A DNA stretch of 15,764 nucleotides from Amoebophrya sp. AT5.2 (Eukaryota; Sar; Dinophyceae; Syndiniales; Amoebophryaceae), in NCBI GenBank assembly GCA_005223375.1, contig RXOD01005126.1, positions 1 to 15,764 on the forward strand, in the 5' to 3' direction. Below are positions 8,289 through 15,764 of the stretch, piece after piece (positions within the stretch are counted from its first letter, which is position 1; the number at the start of each line of letters is the position of its first letter). The notes under the pieces are model-generated. The model made no database searches, was not told where the DNA came from, and saw nothing but the letters and a program-made list of their open reading frames with translations. Both the position numbers and the translations under genes were made by a program.

Positions 8289-10601
8289 ATGGGAAAGACC
8301 AAGGCCGCGGCTTTTCCGCCACAGGACGCAAAGGCGGCCGCAAGCCTCCTGCGCTCGCGCACTCCGCGCAGACGAGCGCATTTCCCCGAATGCGAAGGCC
8401 GGCTCTGTTCAGATTCACAGCCTCAAATCATCTGCGGGGTCGGCGCTGTCGGTGGAAAAAAGGATACCCGTGAAGACACTAAACCCCCCTCCCGAGCACC
8501 ATCCGCGATGTCTACGCCCGCGCGGCCGCGAAGGCCCGCTAGTGCGCTTTCGGAGTCCGACCGGTTGTATGCGGCGTTGTTCCCGAAAGGACGAGGGACC
8601 AGGCCAGCGGCGGGCGCGGATCCACGAGTAGGGGCTGCTACGCCGGGCCCGGGACGAGGAGCGGCGTCGTCGTCGAAAGTAGCGGCGAAAGCGGCAAAAC
8701 CGAAACCGCAAGAAAAGGCGCAGGCGAAGACACCTCCTGCGACGACTGAAGCAAAAGACGGCGCTGTCGGCGAACCAACGGCCGTACGCAGAAAGTTGCG
8801 CGCGACGTCGTCCTCGTTGAAAGCGCGCGTGCGGCACGAAGAGGGGACGAGGGATTCGCAACATGCACTGCACTCCGACGAGGATGGAAACGCCGAGGTC
8901 GCGTCGTCGGGAGCTGCTTCCAACGGGCCTGCGAAGCGGCGCAAGACGGACGCGAAGAGCATCGGAAGCGGCCGCGGCGCGCAGAAAAAAAAGGAGCAGA
9001 AATACATCGTCATCGAGCATGACCGCAGTGGGAAAATGAACAACAAAATGAATCATGTAGGACCCACAATGGGGGACACTTCCGAGTTTCCCGAAGTGTT
9101 CACCGAGATTGAGCCATGGGTGCGTCGCCACTACCAGCTTTTCCGCGAACGCCACGCGCTAGTGGACCTGACGTCCTTGTCGGCGCAGTTTCTCGAGGCT
9201 ATCCGACCCTCCGCTCAGCAACTGATGCCCCGGAAACAAGCAGTGCCCCAGCGAACGAAGGACACGAAGCCGAAGCGTCGCCGCGCCGTCGACAAGGAGC
9301 AGAAACAGCGCGACGGCGTCGGACTTCGCGCAGAAGCTGAGGACGAAGACGAGGAGCCATGCGAAATATACCCGCCACAACTCTCGACTCCGCAGGACCG
9401 TTTGGACCCTTCCGTAGGGCTGCCGCCGGTCGAAAAATTGCGCAGCATGATCGCGGAGGATTGGCCGCCCGCAAAAATGGTCGACTTCTGTGTCGAATTC
9501 GCGGAGCAAATCGACGGCCCGGAAGCTAGATTAGCCACCGAATTTCTGAAAGCCGTCCCCATGCTGACCAAGGAGCTCGCAGACGCGTTTCGCAAGGCGG
9601 TGGCCAGCGCACGAAGGGGCGCGGTGCACGACCTCTTGCGCTTGTGGATCAAGACCGAGGACGAGGCGTTTTCGGCGGTGCAAACAAGTGCGTCCGAACA
9701 GACTTGGGGCAAAACAGATGGGATTCATGCCGACGCTCCGACGGAAATTTCTCGGCGGGAAGAGCCGGCCGATCTTGTACGGCGGGACAGATACCATTCC
9801 CACGCCCACGAGGAGAGGCGCAGGAAGTGCGGACAGCGGGAGCTGATTGCAGAATCAGAGACGAGCGTCAAACCCACGCTGGAGCAAGAGAGTCGGACGA
9901 GGACCCCGCGCGGGAACGTCGACGGAATCCGGAAGAGGCCCCTGCAAGACGTAATCGTACTTGATTCTTCGTCAGACGACGAGGCTGCTAAGCCACCGCT
10001 CGTCGTGGATATCGTTTCCGACGACGCAGAGCAAGAAGCACAACCGGGGCAACCAGCAAGCAGGTCTCTCATCACCACGAAAAGAGGACGCTTTTCCCAG
10101 GCAGCTCTGCCTTCTCGTGGAGATGCGCGGTTTCGAGCAGGCGGCGATTTCAAACAGTACCAGGCGCAATTTGTGCAGAAAGTCCACGGCTGGCTCGACG
10201 CTTTTGTTGATGCGAAGAAACGGAACGCAGCGACCGCGGCCGAAACGGAGAACGAGCGAGCGCCGCAGCAGGCTGCAGAATCGAGAACAAGAAAGACGGG
10301 AAGTTATGAATTTATCGGAGCCTCGGCCCTGTCTGACTCGTCAGAAATATCGTCCGACGTCTGCTCGGCAGCGGATCTGGTGGAATCCTGCGAGGATCTC
10401 ACCGGAGGCCGCAAAGTAGATAACAACGAAGGGACGGCAGGAGTCGCGGGCCATGCTCGTGGCGACAAAGAATCGCTGGTCGGCCTGTCCGCGGCAACGG
10501 GATGGACAAGAAACGACGACAAAGACCAGGAATACGACCCCGGCTCCCACCCCTTCAACAATATCGGTGCTGCCAGCAATGGAGGTAGGTCAGGATCTTA
10601 G
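8289..10601 (+). CDS. Hypothetical nuclear protein with SUMO-interacting-like motifs, 770 aa
   Basis: No recognised family. ATG 8289 is the first start after an in-frame stop at 8181-8183; Met74 (8508) is an alternative. The frame is open for 770 codons, including through an A8 run near 8985. Basic patches likely to act as nuclear localisation signals are PAKRRKTD (214-221) and KPKRRRAVDKEQK (about 327-339). Hydrophobic cores followed by acidic/Ser stretches, as in SUMO-interacting motifs, occur at VIVLDSSSDDE (555-565, a textbook match), LVVDIVSDDAEQE (571-583) and, weaker, YIVIEHD (239-245). Probable helical, folded parts are about 265-310 and 385-465 (with DWPPAKMVDFCVEFAEQI and helices after it); the rest looks disordered. 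The inferred role is a nuclear scaffold or chromatin/SUMO-pathway factor, not proven. The frame ends in GGAG|GTAGGT, a good donor, so a further exon is possible. Confidence 0.75.
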   Translation: MGKTKAAAFPPQDAKAAASLLRSRTPRRRAHFPECEGRLCSDSQPQIICGVGAVGGKKDTREDTKPPSRAPSAMSTPARPRRPASALSESDRLYAALFPKGRGTRPAAGADPRVGAATPGPGRGAASSSKVAAKAAKPKPQEKAQAKTPPATTEAKDGAVGEPTAVRRKLRATSSSLKARVRHEEGTRDSQHALHSDEDGNAEVASSGAASNGPAKRRKTDAKSIGSGRGAQKKKEQKYIVIEHDRSGKMNNKMNHVGPTMGDTSEFPEVFTEIEPWVRRHYQLFRERHALVDLTSLSAQFLEAIRPSAQQLMPRKQAVPQRTKDTKPKRRRAVDKEQKQRDGVGLRAEAEDEDEEPCEIYPPQLSTPQDRLDPSVGLPPVEKLRSMIAEDWPPAKMVDFCVEFAEQIDGPEARLATEFLKAVPMLTKELADAFRKAVASARRGAVHDLLRLWIKTEDEAFSAVQTSASEQTWGKTDGIHADAPTEISRREEPADLVRRDRYHSHAHEERRRKCGQRELIAESETSVKPTLEQESRTRTPRGNVDGIRKRPLQDVIVLDSSSDDEAAKPPLVVDIVSDDAEQEAQPGQPASRSLITTKRGRFSQAALPSRGDARFRAGGDFKQYQAQFVQKVHGWLDAFVDAKKRNAATAAETENERAPQQAAESRTRKTGSYEFIGASALSDSSEISSDVCSAADLVESCEDLTGGRKVDNNEGTAGVAGHARGDKESLVGLSAATGWTRNDDKDQEYDPGSHPFNNIGAASNGGRSGS

Positions 10602-10603
10602 TC

Positions 10604-10618
10604 CCGCACTTCGTGCGG
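10604..10618. repeat. Perfect hairpin at the convergent gene boundary
   Basis: CCGCAC-TTC-GTGCGG, a 6-bp GC-rich stem with a 3-base loop, starting 3 bases after the plus-strand stop (10599-10601) and just before the end of the last minus-strand frame (stop 10600-10598). It could fold in transcripts of either strand. Confidence 0.5.
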
Positions 10619-10668
10619 AGGCGGTTGGCATCGATAACGCACCGACCCAAATGCGTCGTGAACCAGGA

Positions 10669-10688
10669 GCGCCAGCCCAGGCTGGCGC
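10669..10688. repeat. Perfect 9-bp hairpin at the convergent boundary
   Basis: GCGCCAGCC-CA-GGCTGGCGC, a 9-bp perfect inverted repeat with a 2-base centre. With the hairpin at 10604-10618 it marks the strand-switch zone. Possible roles are a 3'-end or termination structure, a cruciform, or a replication/transcription barrier. Confidence 0.5.
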
Positions 10689-10821
10689 ACTGGCTCGGAA
10701 GGGTCGGAAAACAAAGAGACCGGGCGTGCCCGTGCTCGTAGTGTTATGACCAGAGGCGCGGCGCCCGTCTTGCCGTGCGCGCCATTGGGCTTCCCGAACT
10801 CTGGGTGAGTATTATCGAGGC

Positions 10822-11545
10822 TCAGGCAGCAGGGGGAGGGGCAGACCTTATTTTCCACTTTCTTGGAATGTCTGCCGCATCGTCTTCGTCTTGTGATAGC
10901 GTTCGGAAAAGATTGACCCGAACGCTGCGGCCTCCTGAGTGGTGCACCCACTCGTCTGGTTTCGCCCTTCGGGGCAGATGAAGTCGCAGAGCCGCGTCGC
11001 TCCCTTTCTTCCCTTTTCCTCCTTTCTTGGACTCCACTCCTTTTGGGAGGTCGGAGCCTCGGGCAGCGGGTTGCTTCGGTTTTAGAACAACCTCCCCGAC
11101 GGGCGTCGATGGGGCCTGTTGTTGGTGTTGGGACAGGTCTCCACGTCTGCGCGTCTCGTAGTCACCCGAAAGAAGACGACCGAAAAAGTCGCGCCCTTTC
11201 GCCCCGATGGGGGGAAGCGTGAAGATGTCCCGCCCGATCTCGTGACGAGGCGGAAAAAAAACAGCAATGCGAAACGGTTCCAGCCGCCTCCCTTTCCGAC
11301 CTGGCTTGCGATGCGTTGAAGGTTCTCCGGACGGTTGCCCCACATGTATCTGATCCGGATCCTGTAAGACTCCCGCAGACGCACGGCCTCGAGGAAATTC
11401 TGCCGCACTTCGCTGATGCCGAGGAGGGTGCGCAGCTCGCAGATTTGAGCTGCCCGCAGCGCGTCGGTGTCTTTCTGAATGGTCTCGCAGGTTCGCAAGA
11501 GGTGCAACAGGACCACCGGGAAACCCGCCCGGTGGGTGCGAGCCG
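10822..11545 (-). pseudogene. Minus-strand coding-like tract broken at an A8 run
   Basis: Family not recognised. Reading the minus strand, bases about 11545-11260 encode a helical, protein-like segment (TIQKDTDALRAAQICELRTL, then EVRQNFLEAVRLRESYRIRI and MWGNRPENLQRIASQVGK). At the run of eight A (plus strand 11254-11261) the protein-like reading moves to another frame, which continues RHEIGRDIFTLPPIGAKGRD, then a Lys-rich VESKKGGKGKKGSDAALRL and AKPDEWVHHSGG, to a stop at 10822. No ATG-initiated frame covers both halves. Compatible with a decayed gene or a homopolymer length error. Expression and function unknown. Confidence 0.3.
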
Positions 11546-11899
11546 TTCCCCGCTCGGTAGTGCAGGGATGCTCCCCACCATGGCAAAGAACTCGGAGCCG
11601 ATGCCGGCCGCCCGACAAATCCCTCCGCGTCGTCGCCTCGTTGAGACGGTATCTCTCCGGCGAGTGGTGCCAGGGGAAACACGAACAGGCCGCACGACTT
11701 TCAGGCGGCGCCGCTTAACACCGACCACGCGCAACATTAATCACGAAAGCGATGACAGTGCTGCACCCCCTTGGCCGCGATCCATCCGCCTGGCACTGCC
11801 GCCGTTCTTGGTCTTCTTCTCGAAAGTACTCGCATGCGCTGAATGAGGTCGCTGACCGCGTTGAAATCCGCTCGGGGGCCTGAAACTCAGGCGAGGCGC

Positions 11900-12419
11900 T
11901 TAGTTTTGCGGATGAGGTTGCGGGTTTTGCTGCTTGGGGGGCTTCAGCGTGGGAGCTGTAGCAGGGGAGGCAGTGAGGTAGGCGACTCCAGCGGATTCCC
12001 CTCCCTCTGCTTCTTCGTATTCCGCGCCTTTTTCCATCCATGCCATCCATGCCGGCAGGGGTGCGGAGAAGGAGACGGAGCCGGAGGCGCTGTGGCCGAA
12101 CAAGGAAAGCCAATCGCGGTAGCCCATCTGCCCGCTGCAATCCCGAGGGCGAGGGACAGAGCGCGAGCGTCTCGGTCGAGTCTCTGGCCCTCGAATAGCG
12201 CAACGCATGGCGGTGACCCGTCGAAAGAGTCTCCGCACTTTCTTGGTATGGTGCGACGCTAATCGCCGAGGTGTTACCAAGCCACAGCGTGGCGCCGTCT
12301 GTATCTGCTGGGAGGCCAGCGCCATGGAATGGGGTCGCGGCTTTCTGGGGCATTGGATCGCAAAGCGTCACCCACGCCGGCACCGCGATGCCGCCGACCT
12401 TCTTCCGTGTGTGTCTCAT
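11900..12419 (-). other. Weak minus-strand coding-like segment
   Basis: An ATG at 12419 overlaps the stop of the preceding minus-strand frame (ATGA overlap). It opens with RHTRKKVGGIAVPAWVTL and DTDGATLWLGNTSAISVAP. After about 12180 a different frame looks more protein-like (PLPAWMAWMEKGAEYEEAEG) and ends at 11900. No family is recognised and the frame choice is subjective. I list it because it continues the same-strand series of coding-like fragments. Confidence 0.2.
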
Positions 12420-13108
12420 CGTTGCCGCGAAGCATGGCCGTGACCGCCGGGGGGGAGGAAGGTCGTGGCAGAGACTTGTGGCAGCGCCGTGAACTGGCTG
12501 CGAGCTTGGGCGTGCGAGTCCGCCGCCTGGTCTTGCTCGCTACCCTTCCACGCAGTGGCGTTGCCTTCTGGGGGGGTCGAATTCATCCGCGCCGGCTTCT
12601 CTTCGGCGTTCACTTTGAGGCCCCTCGCGGTGCTCGTGCTGTTCCTGCTCGGGGCTCTAGCCATAGACAGCAAGCCGATCGCGCAGTTGCTCCGCGGAAC
12701 TTGCACGCGATTCCGCTTTGCGGCCACTACCCCGACTGGCTCGACTGCGTCCTCTGCGCGACCGACCCCTTTCCTCATCCAGCTTGCGCGCTGCGCTTTT
12801 GGTGCGTTCGTGCATCGGCGCGCTGACCATCTTGGGAATTTCTGCGGCATCTTTGGCGCCCTTTTCTTCGCGCGCTGTTCGCTCGATTTTAGATGGCGCG
12901 CCGCAGGGCGCCGCGCGGCCATTTTTTCCGCTATCCATTTGCGTCGTCGCTCCTTCTTCTCCTCTGCTGCTGCGGTCGGCTCCCCCTCCGCGGCCTCCAC
13001 CTTCCGCCGCTTCGCTGGCTTCTCTTCCCGCTTCTGGTCCTCTGCCGGATTCAGCTCAAAAGTCGCCCCGCCCCGGACCGCGACTACCGCTCCCCGGTTT
13101 CGTGCCAT
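12416..13108 (-). CDS. Hypothetical basic protein with nuclear-localisation-like motif (possibly broken)
   Basis: A 230-codon minus-strand frame from ATG 13108 to TGA 12416. It opens MARNRGAVVAVRGG, then TFELNPAEDQKREEKPAKRR with the NLS-like PAKRRKVE, and a charged helix EEKKERRRKWIAEKM. Between about 12926 and 12660 another frame reads more like a protein (SKIERTAREEKGAKDAAEIP and HERTKSAARKLDEERG). The change coincides with a run of six T (plus strand 12922-12927). After 12650 the first frame is again the better one (KVNAEEKPARMNSTPPEG). It is therefore either a short disordered basic protein or a longer gene with compensating indels. No homologue recognised. Confidence 0.3.
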   Translation of the reverse strand: MARNRGAVVAVRGGATFELNPAEDQKREEKPAKRRKVEAAEGEPTAAAEEKKERRRKWIAEKMAARRPAARHLKSSEQRAKKRAPKMPQKFPRWSARRCTNAPKAQRASWMRKGVGRAEDAVEPVGVVAAKRNRVQVPRSNCAIGLLSMARAPSRNSTSTARGLKVNAEEKPARMNSTPPEGNATAWKGSEQDQAADSHAQARSQFTALPQVSATTFLPPGGHGHASRQR

Positions 13109-13344
13109 ACCTGGGCCAAGCCGATCAGGGTAGCCGCCAGCTCGGGCGCTGTTCTGAAGAGCACCACGGCGCAGAGCTGAGCGCGCACTTCTGCATCTCG
13201 AAGAACACTGGCGCAGCTACAAGCTGCGCGCTGGCGGGTCTGTTCGGGGGGCTGTGCGCTGCTATCCCTTGCACGATGTCGGGCCTGCCCGTTAGGGTGA
13301 GGCGCTCCGACATTGGTGAACATGTGACGGCCCGGAGCTTTTCA

Positions 13345-14419
13345 ATCACTTGCCATGGGTCTCGCTTCCTCGTCTGGCGGGGTGGAAGGAAACCACAGAC
13401 GACGAGACGAGGGGGGGCGATCCGGTTCCTCCATATTTGCGGCAGGCTCGACAGGTTGAGCGTCGCCATCCTCAGCGACCGACGCGACCAATTCCTTGCA
13501 CTCGCCCCAGTGAGGCCCCGCGAATGCCTCGACAATGGCGTCGAGCAGGTTTTGTCCTTGCTTTTTTGCGATGGCCTTCGCGGGTTTTCTGTTGCTGGTG
13601 CGTTGCCGTGGCAATAATTTCCGCACGGGCGTGATGCTTGTGGCGTGGCTGAGCGTGAGGGTCTTCGCTTGCTCCATGTTGCCGGCCCGCTGCGCCAGCT
13701 CCTGCGCCAACTTCTTTCGCTCTTGGTAATCCAAGCCACGGGCGGGGGATGGCGGAGAACCCATTTCCCCCCAAAGGGCTACAAACGGGCGGGGGGCTTG
13801 CTGACAGGCCATCCAGCGCGGCATCAGCTTCCCATCCTGTTCTGCTTGGTCGTAGGCTTGGAGGCGTTTTTTCCTAGCGCCTCCCTTCCTCTTCTTTCAG
13901 CTCGCGGACCCGGTTGGTTGCAGCCAGCGCCCGTGGTCCACTCGGCATCCACGGGGCTCAGACATTTGGGAGCGCGCGCCAGTAAGCGGCACGCCCTGCC
14001 GCCATAAGTAGCTCAATCGTCTCAAGGCGAGCGCTAAACCCGTCGCGGCCCCTCTCGTCAACACTTATGCGGTTCCTCCTCTCTTGTACCAGCGCGAAAC
14101 TTTACTGCGGGGCTGTGCCTTTAGTCCAACCTTGCGCCTCAGCCCACTCCGTCGCCTCCACAACCCTGCCACTTTTCCCCGCCCGGTGCGAACTGATTCG
14201 CTTGATCGTCGCCCCTCCGTTTCCCCTATGTGCTTTCGGCGTGTTCCTGGCTTGGATGCCAAGTACAGGGCCCCCGCCTGCTCTCCGGACTGGTTCCCGG
14301 CTGGCTGCTCTTCTGCATGCTCGAGCTTGCGCTTTCTGTTGGCTGGTAGGCGGCAGCGCCACGCAAAGCGCGCGCGCTGGACTCCCCAAAAGGTCGCACG
14401 CTGCCAGCTCGTTGCGCAT
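13345..14419 (-). pseudogene. Minus-strand broken gene: coding-like frame with in-frame stops and a frameshift
   Basis: The most protein-like stretch of the right-hand region, with no recognised domain. From ATG 14419 one frame reads MRNELAACDLLGSPARAL, later SGRVVEATEWAEAQGWTKGT, a TAA at 14104-14102, then without a frame change ALVQERRNRISVDERGRDG and LETIELLMAAGRAAYWRALP, a TGA at 13960-13958, and ALAATNRVRELKEEEGRR up to a TAG at 13876-13874. At a G3/T6 low-complexity spot (about 13867-13885) the reading moves to another frame: KRLQAYDQAEQDGKLMPRW, then LDYQERKKLAQELAQRAGN and LLDAIVEAFAGPHWGECKEL, ending at TGA 13344-13342. A G7 run at 13411-13417 may mark another break. Two in-frame stops plus frameshifts favour decay over introns, because the adjoining pieces abut directly. 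Confidence 0.4.
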
Positions 14420-14434
14420 GATGCTCACCGCCAA

Positions 14435-14744
14435 AAAAATAAAAACAAAAGGCGCCGCTTGGGCCGGGGGGCTGGAAAAAATAGCGCGGACCGCGGAAAA
14501 ATAGCTTCTAAACCGTGCGACAGTATAGCTCGCCGGACTTCGAATAGATCTTCTTTTCTTCGGAAATTGAAAGCGTCGCGCCGACCGAAGTTAGATGGTC
14601 GCGCTAGTGCTTTGCGTCGTCATTCTTATGATGCTCCTGCGCTTAATTCCGATTCTTTTTCCCGTTGAGCAGGGAGACGCTGCTGTCTCCCGCGTGGTCC
14701 GACGACAACGACACGGAGATGATGGAGTTCCTCGACGTCGAAAG
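14435..14744. other. No clear gene
   Basis: Between two coding-like minus-strand fragments. It contains A-rich runs near 14430-14450 and 14476-14505 and short frames on both strands. Nothing supportable beyond the start of a plus-strand acidic frame described under findings. Confidence 0.4.
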
Positions 14745-15212
14745 TCAAACGATGGCGCCCGCGCCGCCGCTCACGCCGCCCATTCCTGCCGTTTTCTCAA
14801 CGGAGGCGCTAGAGCTCTCGGGAGCTGCGACCGCGGCAGCTGGCTGCTGGCGCGACGAATGTGGTGGCGGTGCAGCTGACGCGGCGACGGCGCTACTACT
14901 GGCGGAGGCCGCTGCGACGGCCGCCCTCCGTTCGATCACTTCGGGGCCGAAGCGTATCAGCGCCGCATAGGCTGCCCGGCGCCGGTTCTTGGCAACACGC
15001 TCCAGCACCTTCCTGCCTGGCGATCATACACGTGCGCCATCCTTTTCCCCCGCAAGAATGCTCCGGGAGTGTCCTCGACCATGGCCTTGCTGCCGGTTGC
15101 CTGCAAGAACTGCAACAAGGCAGGCGCTGAAGCGTCGCTGATGGTGTGGGAACGAGTCGGCAGCCATGGCCTGTGGCTGTGCCCCCTTGCTGGCTGGCGT
15201 CGTCTTGACCAT
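14745..15212 (-). pseudogene. Minus-strand coding-like tract with two compensating frameshifts
   Basis: No recognised family. From ATG 15212 the minus strand reads MVKTTPASKGAQPQAMAADS. About 60 bases in, the protein-like frame changes to SDASAPALLQFLQATGSKAM and DTPGAFLRGKRMAHVYDRQ. Near 15010 it returns to the first frame with VLERVAKNRRRAAYAALIRF and GPEVIERRAAVAAA, then a long Ala/Ser/Pro low-complexity tail to TGA 14745. The second break falls at GGAAGG, where one missing A would restore continuity. The opposite strand of the same DNA also carries a plausible acidic frame (14719-14970), so the strand call is not secure. Confidence 0.28.
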
Positions 15213-15483
15213 CGTGCGAAACCTCTACCACTGACCCGCGCCCCTCGAGCGACGCGCCGACACCCTGGCCGGGGTGATCTTAATCCTGCCGCTGGAGAGG
15301 CGTCCCGCGACCCGCCCAAAAGCTAGCAGGCAGAAAGATGGCTAGAAACTGGCTCGCACAAAGAAGGAACCGGAGGGCACCCCCCAAAAGTTTCACTGAG
15401 ACAAGCTACCCGGTGCCTCTCTTCTCTTTTTGTTTTTTCTTACAAATCGTCTTCGCTTTCCCTTCAACAATCCCTGACTTATA
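15213..15483. other. Non-coding, pyrimidine-rich on the plus strand
   Basis: Mixed low-complexity sequence, strongly pyrimidine-rich on the plus strand at about 15415-15480 (CTTCTCTTTTTGTTTTTTC). No frame looks like protein. On the minus strand it would be an A/G-rich leader between the 15484-15735 segment and the ATG at 15212. Confidence 0.35.
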
Positions 15484-15735
15484 TTATCCTCTGTTTCCGT
15501 AGCTGTCTTTGATCTCCCTTGCTGATCGCAGCCTTCCGGACCGCTCTGCTCCGCACCGCGCTGCGCCGCAATCCGCTTCCTCCCGGGCTACTTCTGCTTC
15601 CTCCTTCAGCTGGTCCGCTTCGTTCTGCAGCTCCTCAGGCGGAAAAAATCCGCGCCGCTTTCGCTTCGTAATCGCTTCGAAATTTTTGCCCAAGTTAGCA
15701 AATTCGCTGGCGCATGGTTGGGTATGGGTTCGCAA
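15484..15735 (-). CDS. Possible partial coding segment, coiled-coil-like, minus strand
   Basis: 83 codons on the minus strand ending at a stop at 15484, with the protein-like part reading ANLGKNFEAITKRKRRGFF and then ELQNEADQLKEEAEVAREEA, a charged helix likely to form a coiled coil. A basic KRKRR lies before it. The tail becomes Arg/Gly/Cys-rich and less convincing. The start is not established; it may continue beyond the right edge of the window. Function unknown. Confidence 0.3.
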   Translation of the reverse strand: MRTHTQPCASEFANLGKNFEAITKRKRRGFFPPEELQNEADQLKEEAEVAREEADCGAARCGAERSGRLRSAREIKDSYGNRG

Positions 15736-15764
15736 ACGGGCGGAGGGCTTTGAGAAGTTTGTTT

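Noticed and set aside
8415..9155. A 246-codon minus-strand frame antisense to the 770-aa gene.
   Set aside because: Rich in Arg, Ser and Phe in the pattern expected from the complement of a GC-rich coding frame. The plus frame is three times longer and carries coherent motifs.
12718..13617. A 299-codon plus-strand frame in the right-hand region, and the neighbouring 12465-13133 plus frame.
   Set aside because: Composition (long Arg/Ser/Phe/Pro/Leu runs) looks like the complement of the charged minus-strand frames. No motif recognised.
1..15764. Dinoflagellate spliced-leader gene or relic, tRNA or rRNA genes, and CRISPR-like arrays.
   Set aside because: Scanning by eye found no spliced-leader sequence, no tRNA-like cloverleaf and no regularly spaced repeats. 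A covariance-model search would be needed to exclude tRNAs fully.
10598..15764. Retrotransposon or DNA transposon in the right-hand region.
   Set aside because: No reverse transcriptase YxDD motif, integrase or transposase signature, and no long terminal repeats could be seen in any frame, so a mobile-element label is not supported, although an old decayed one cannot be excluded.

Overview
This is nuclear DNA from a eukaryotic protist. The first 10.6 kb is a head-to-tail series of plus-strand genes with short introns, and one gene is an unmistakable mu subunit of the AP-3 adaptor complex. Coding regions are GC-rich at third positions and the intergenic gaps are short (0.6-1.2 kb). Several introns have ends that look like a small mobile element (short flanking direct repeat plus inverted-repeat termini), and at least one does not fit GT-AG well. 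One-directional gene blocks together with repeat-bounded non-canonical introns ('introner elements') are what I recall being reported for the parasitic dinoflagellate Amoebophrya (Syndiniales). I suggest that lineage as an inference only.

Layout, plus strand: (1) the 3' part of a PP2C-family Ser/Thr phosphatase gene (1-1293), whose 5' exons lie outside the window; (2) a 0.76-kb spacer; (3) an intronless 522-residue protein, mostly disordered, with two central membrane segments (2055-3623); (4) a 1.16-kb spacer; (5) the seven-exon AP-3 mu gene (4785-7709); (6) a 0.58-kb spacer; (7) a 770-residue, largely disordered, probably nuclear protein with SUMO-interacting-like motifs (8289-10601). These genes show no obvious shared pathway.

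At about 10.6 kb the sense of coding appears to flip. From 10.6 to 15.7 kb the most protein-like reading frames lie on the minus strand, but they are broken. They change frame every few hundred bases, often at homopolymer runs, and contain in-frame stops. I recognise no domain there. It may be one or more decayed genes or an old element, or it may carry uncorrected indels. The convergent boundary is marked by two perfect short hairpins (10604-10618 and 10669-10688), and the terminal stop codons of the two strands overlap.

The most interesting signal is in the AP-3 mu gene. Its introns 3, 4 and 5 each have a 3-5 base flanking direct repeat and inverted-repeat ends, but their terminal sequences differ from one another. 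In intron 5 the duplicated AGGT itself supplies a standard GT...AG pair. In introns 3 and 4 the reading that best preserves the protein does not use GT-AG.
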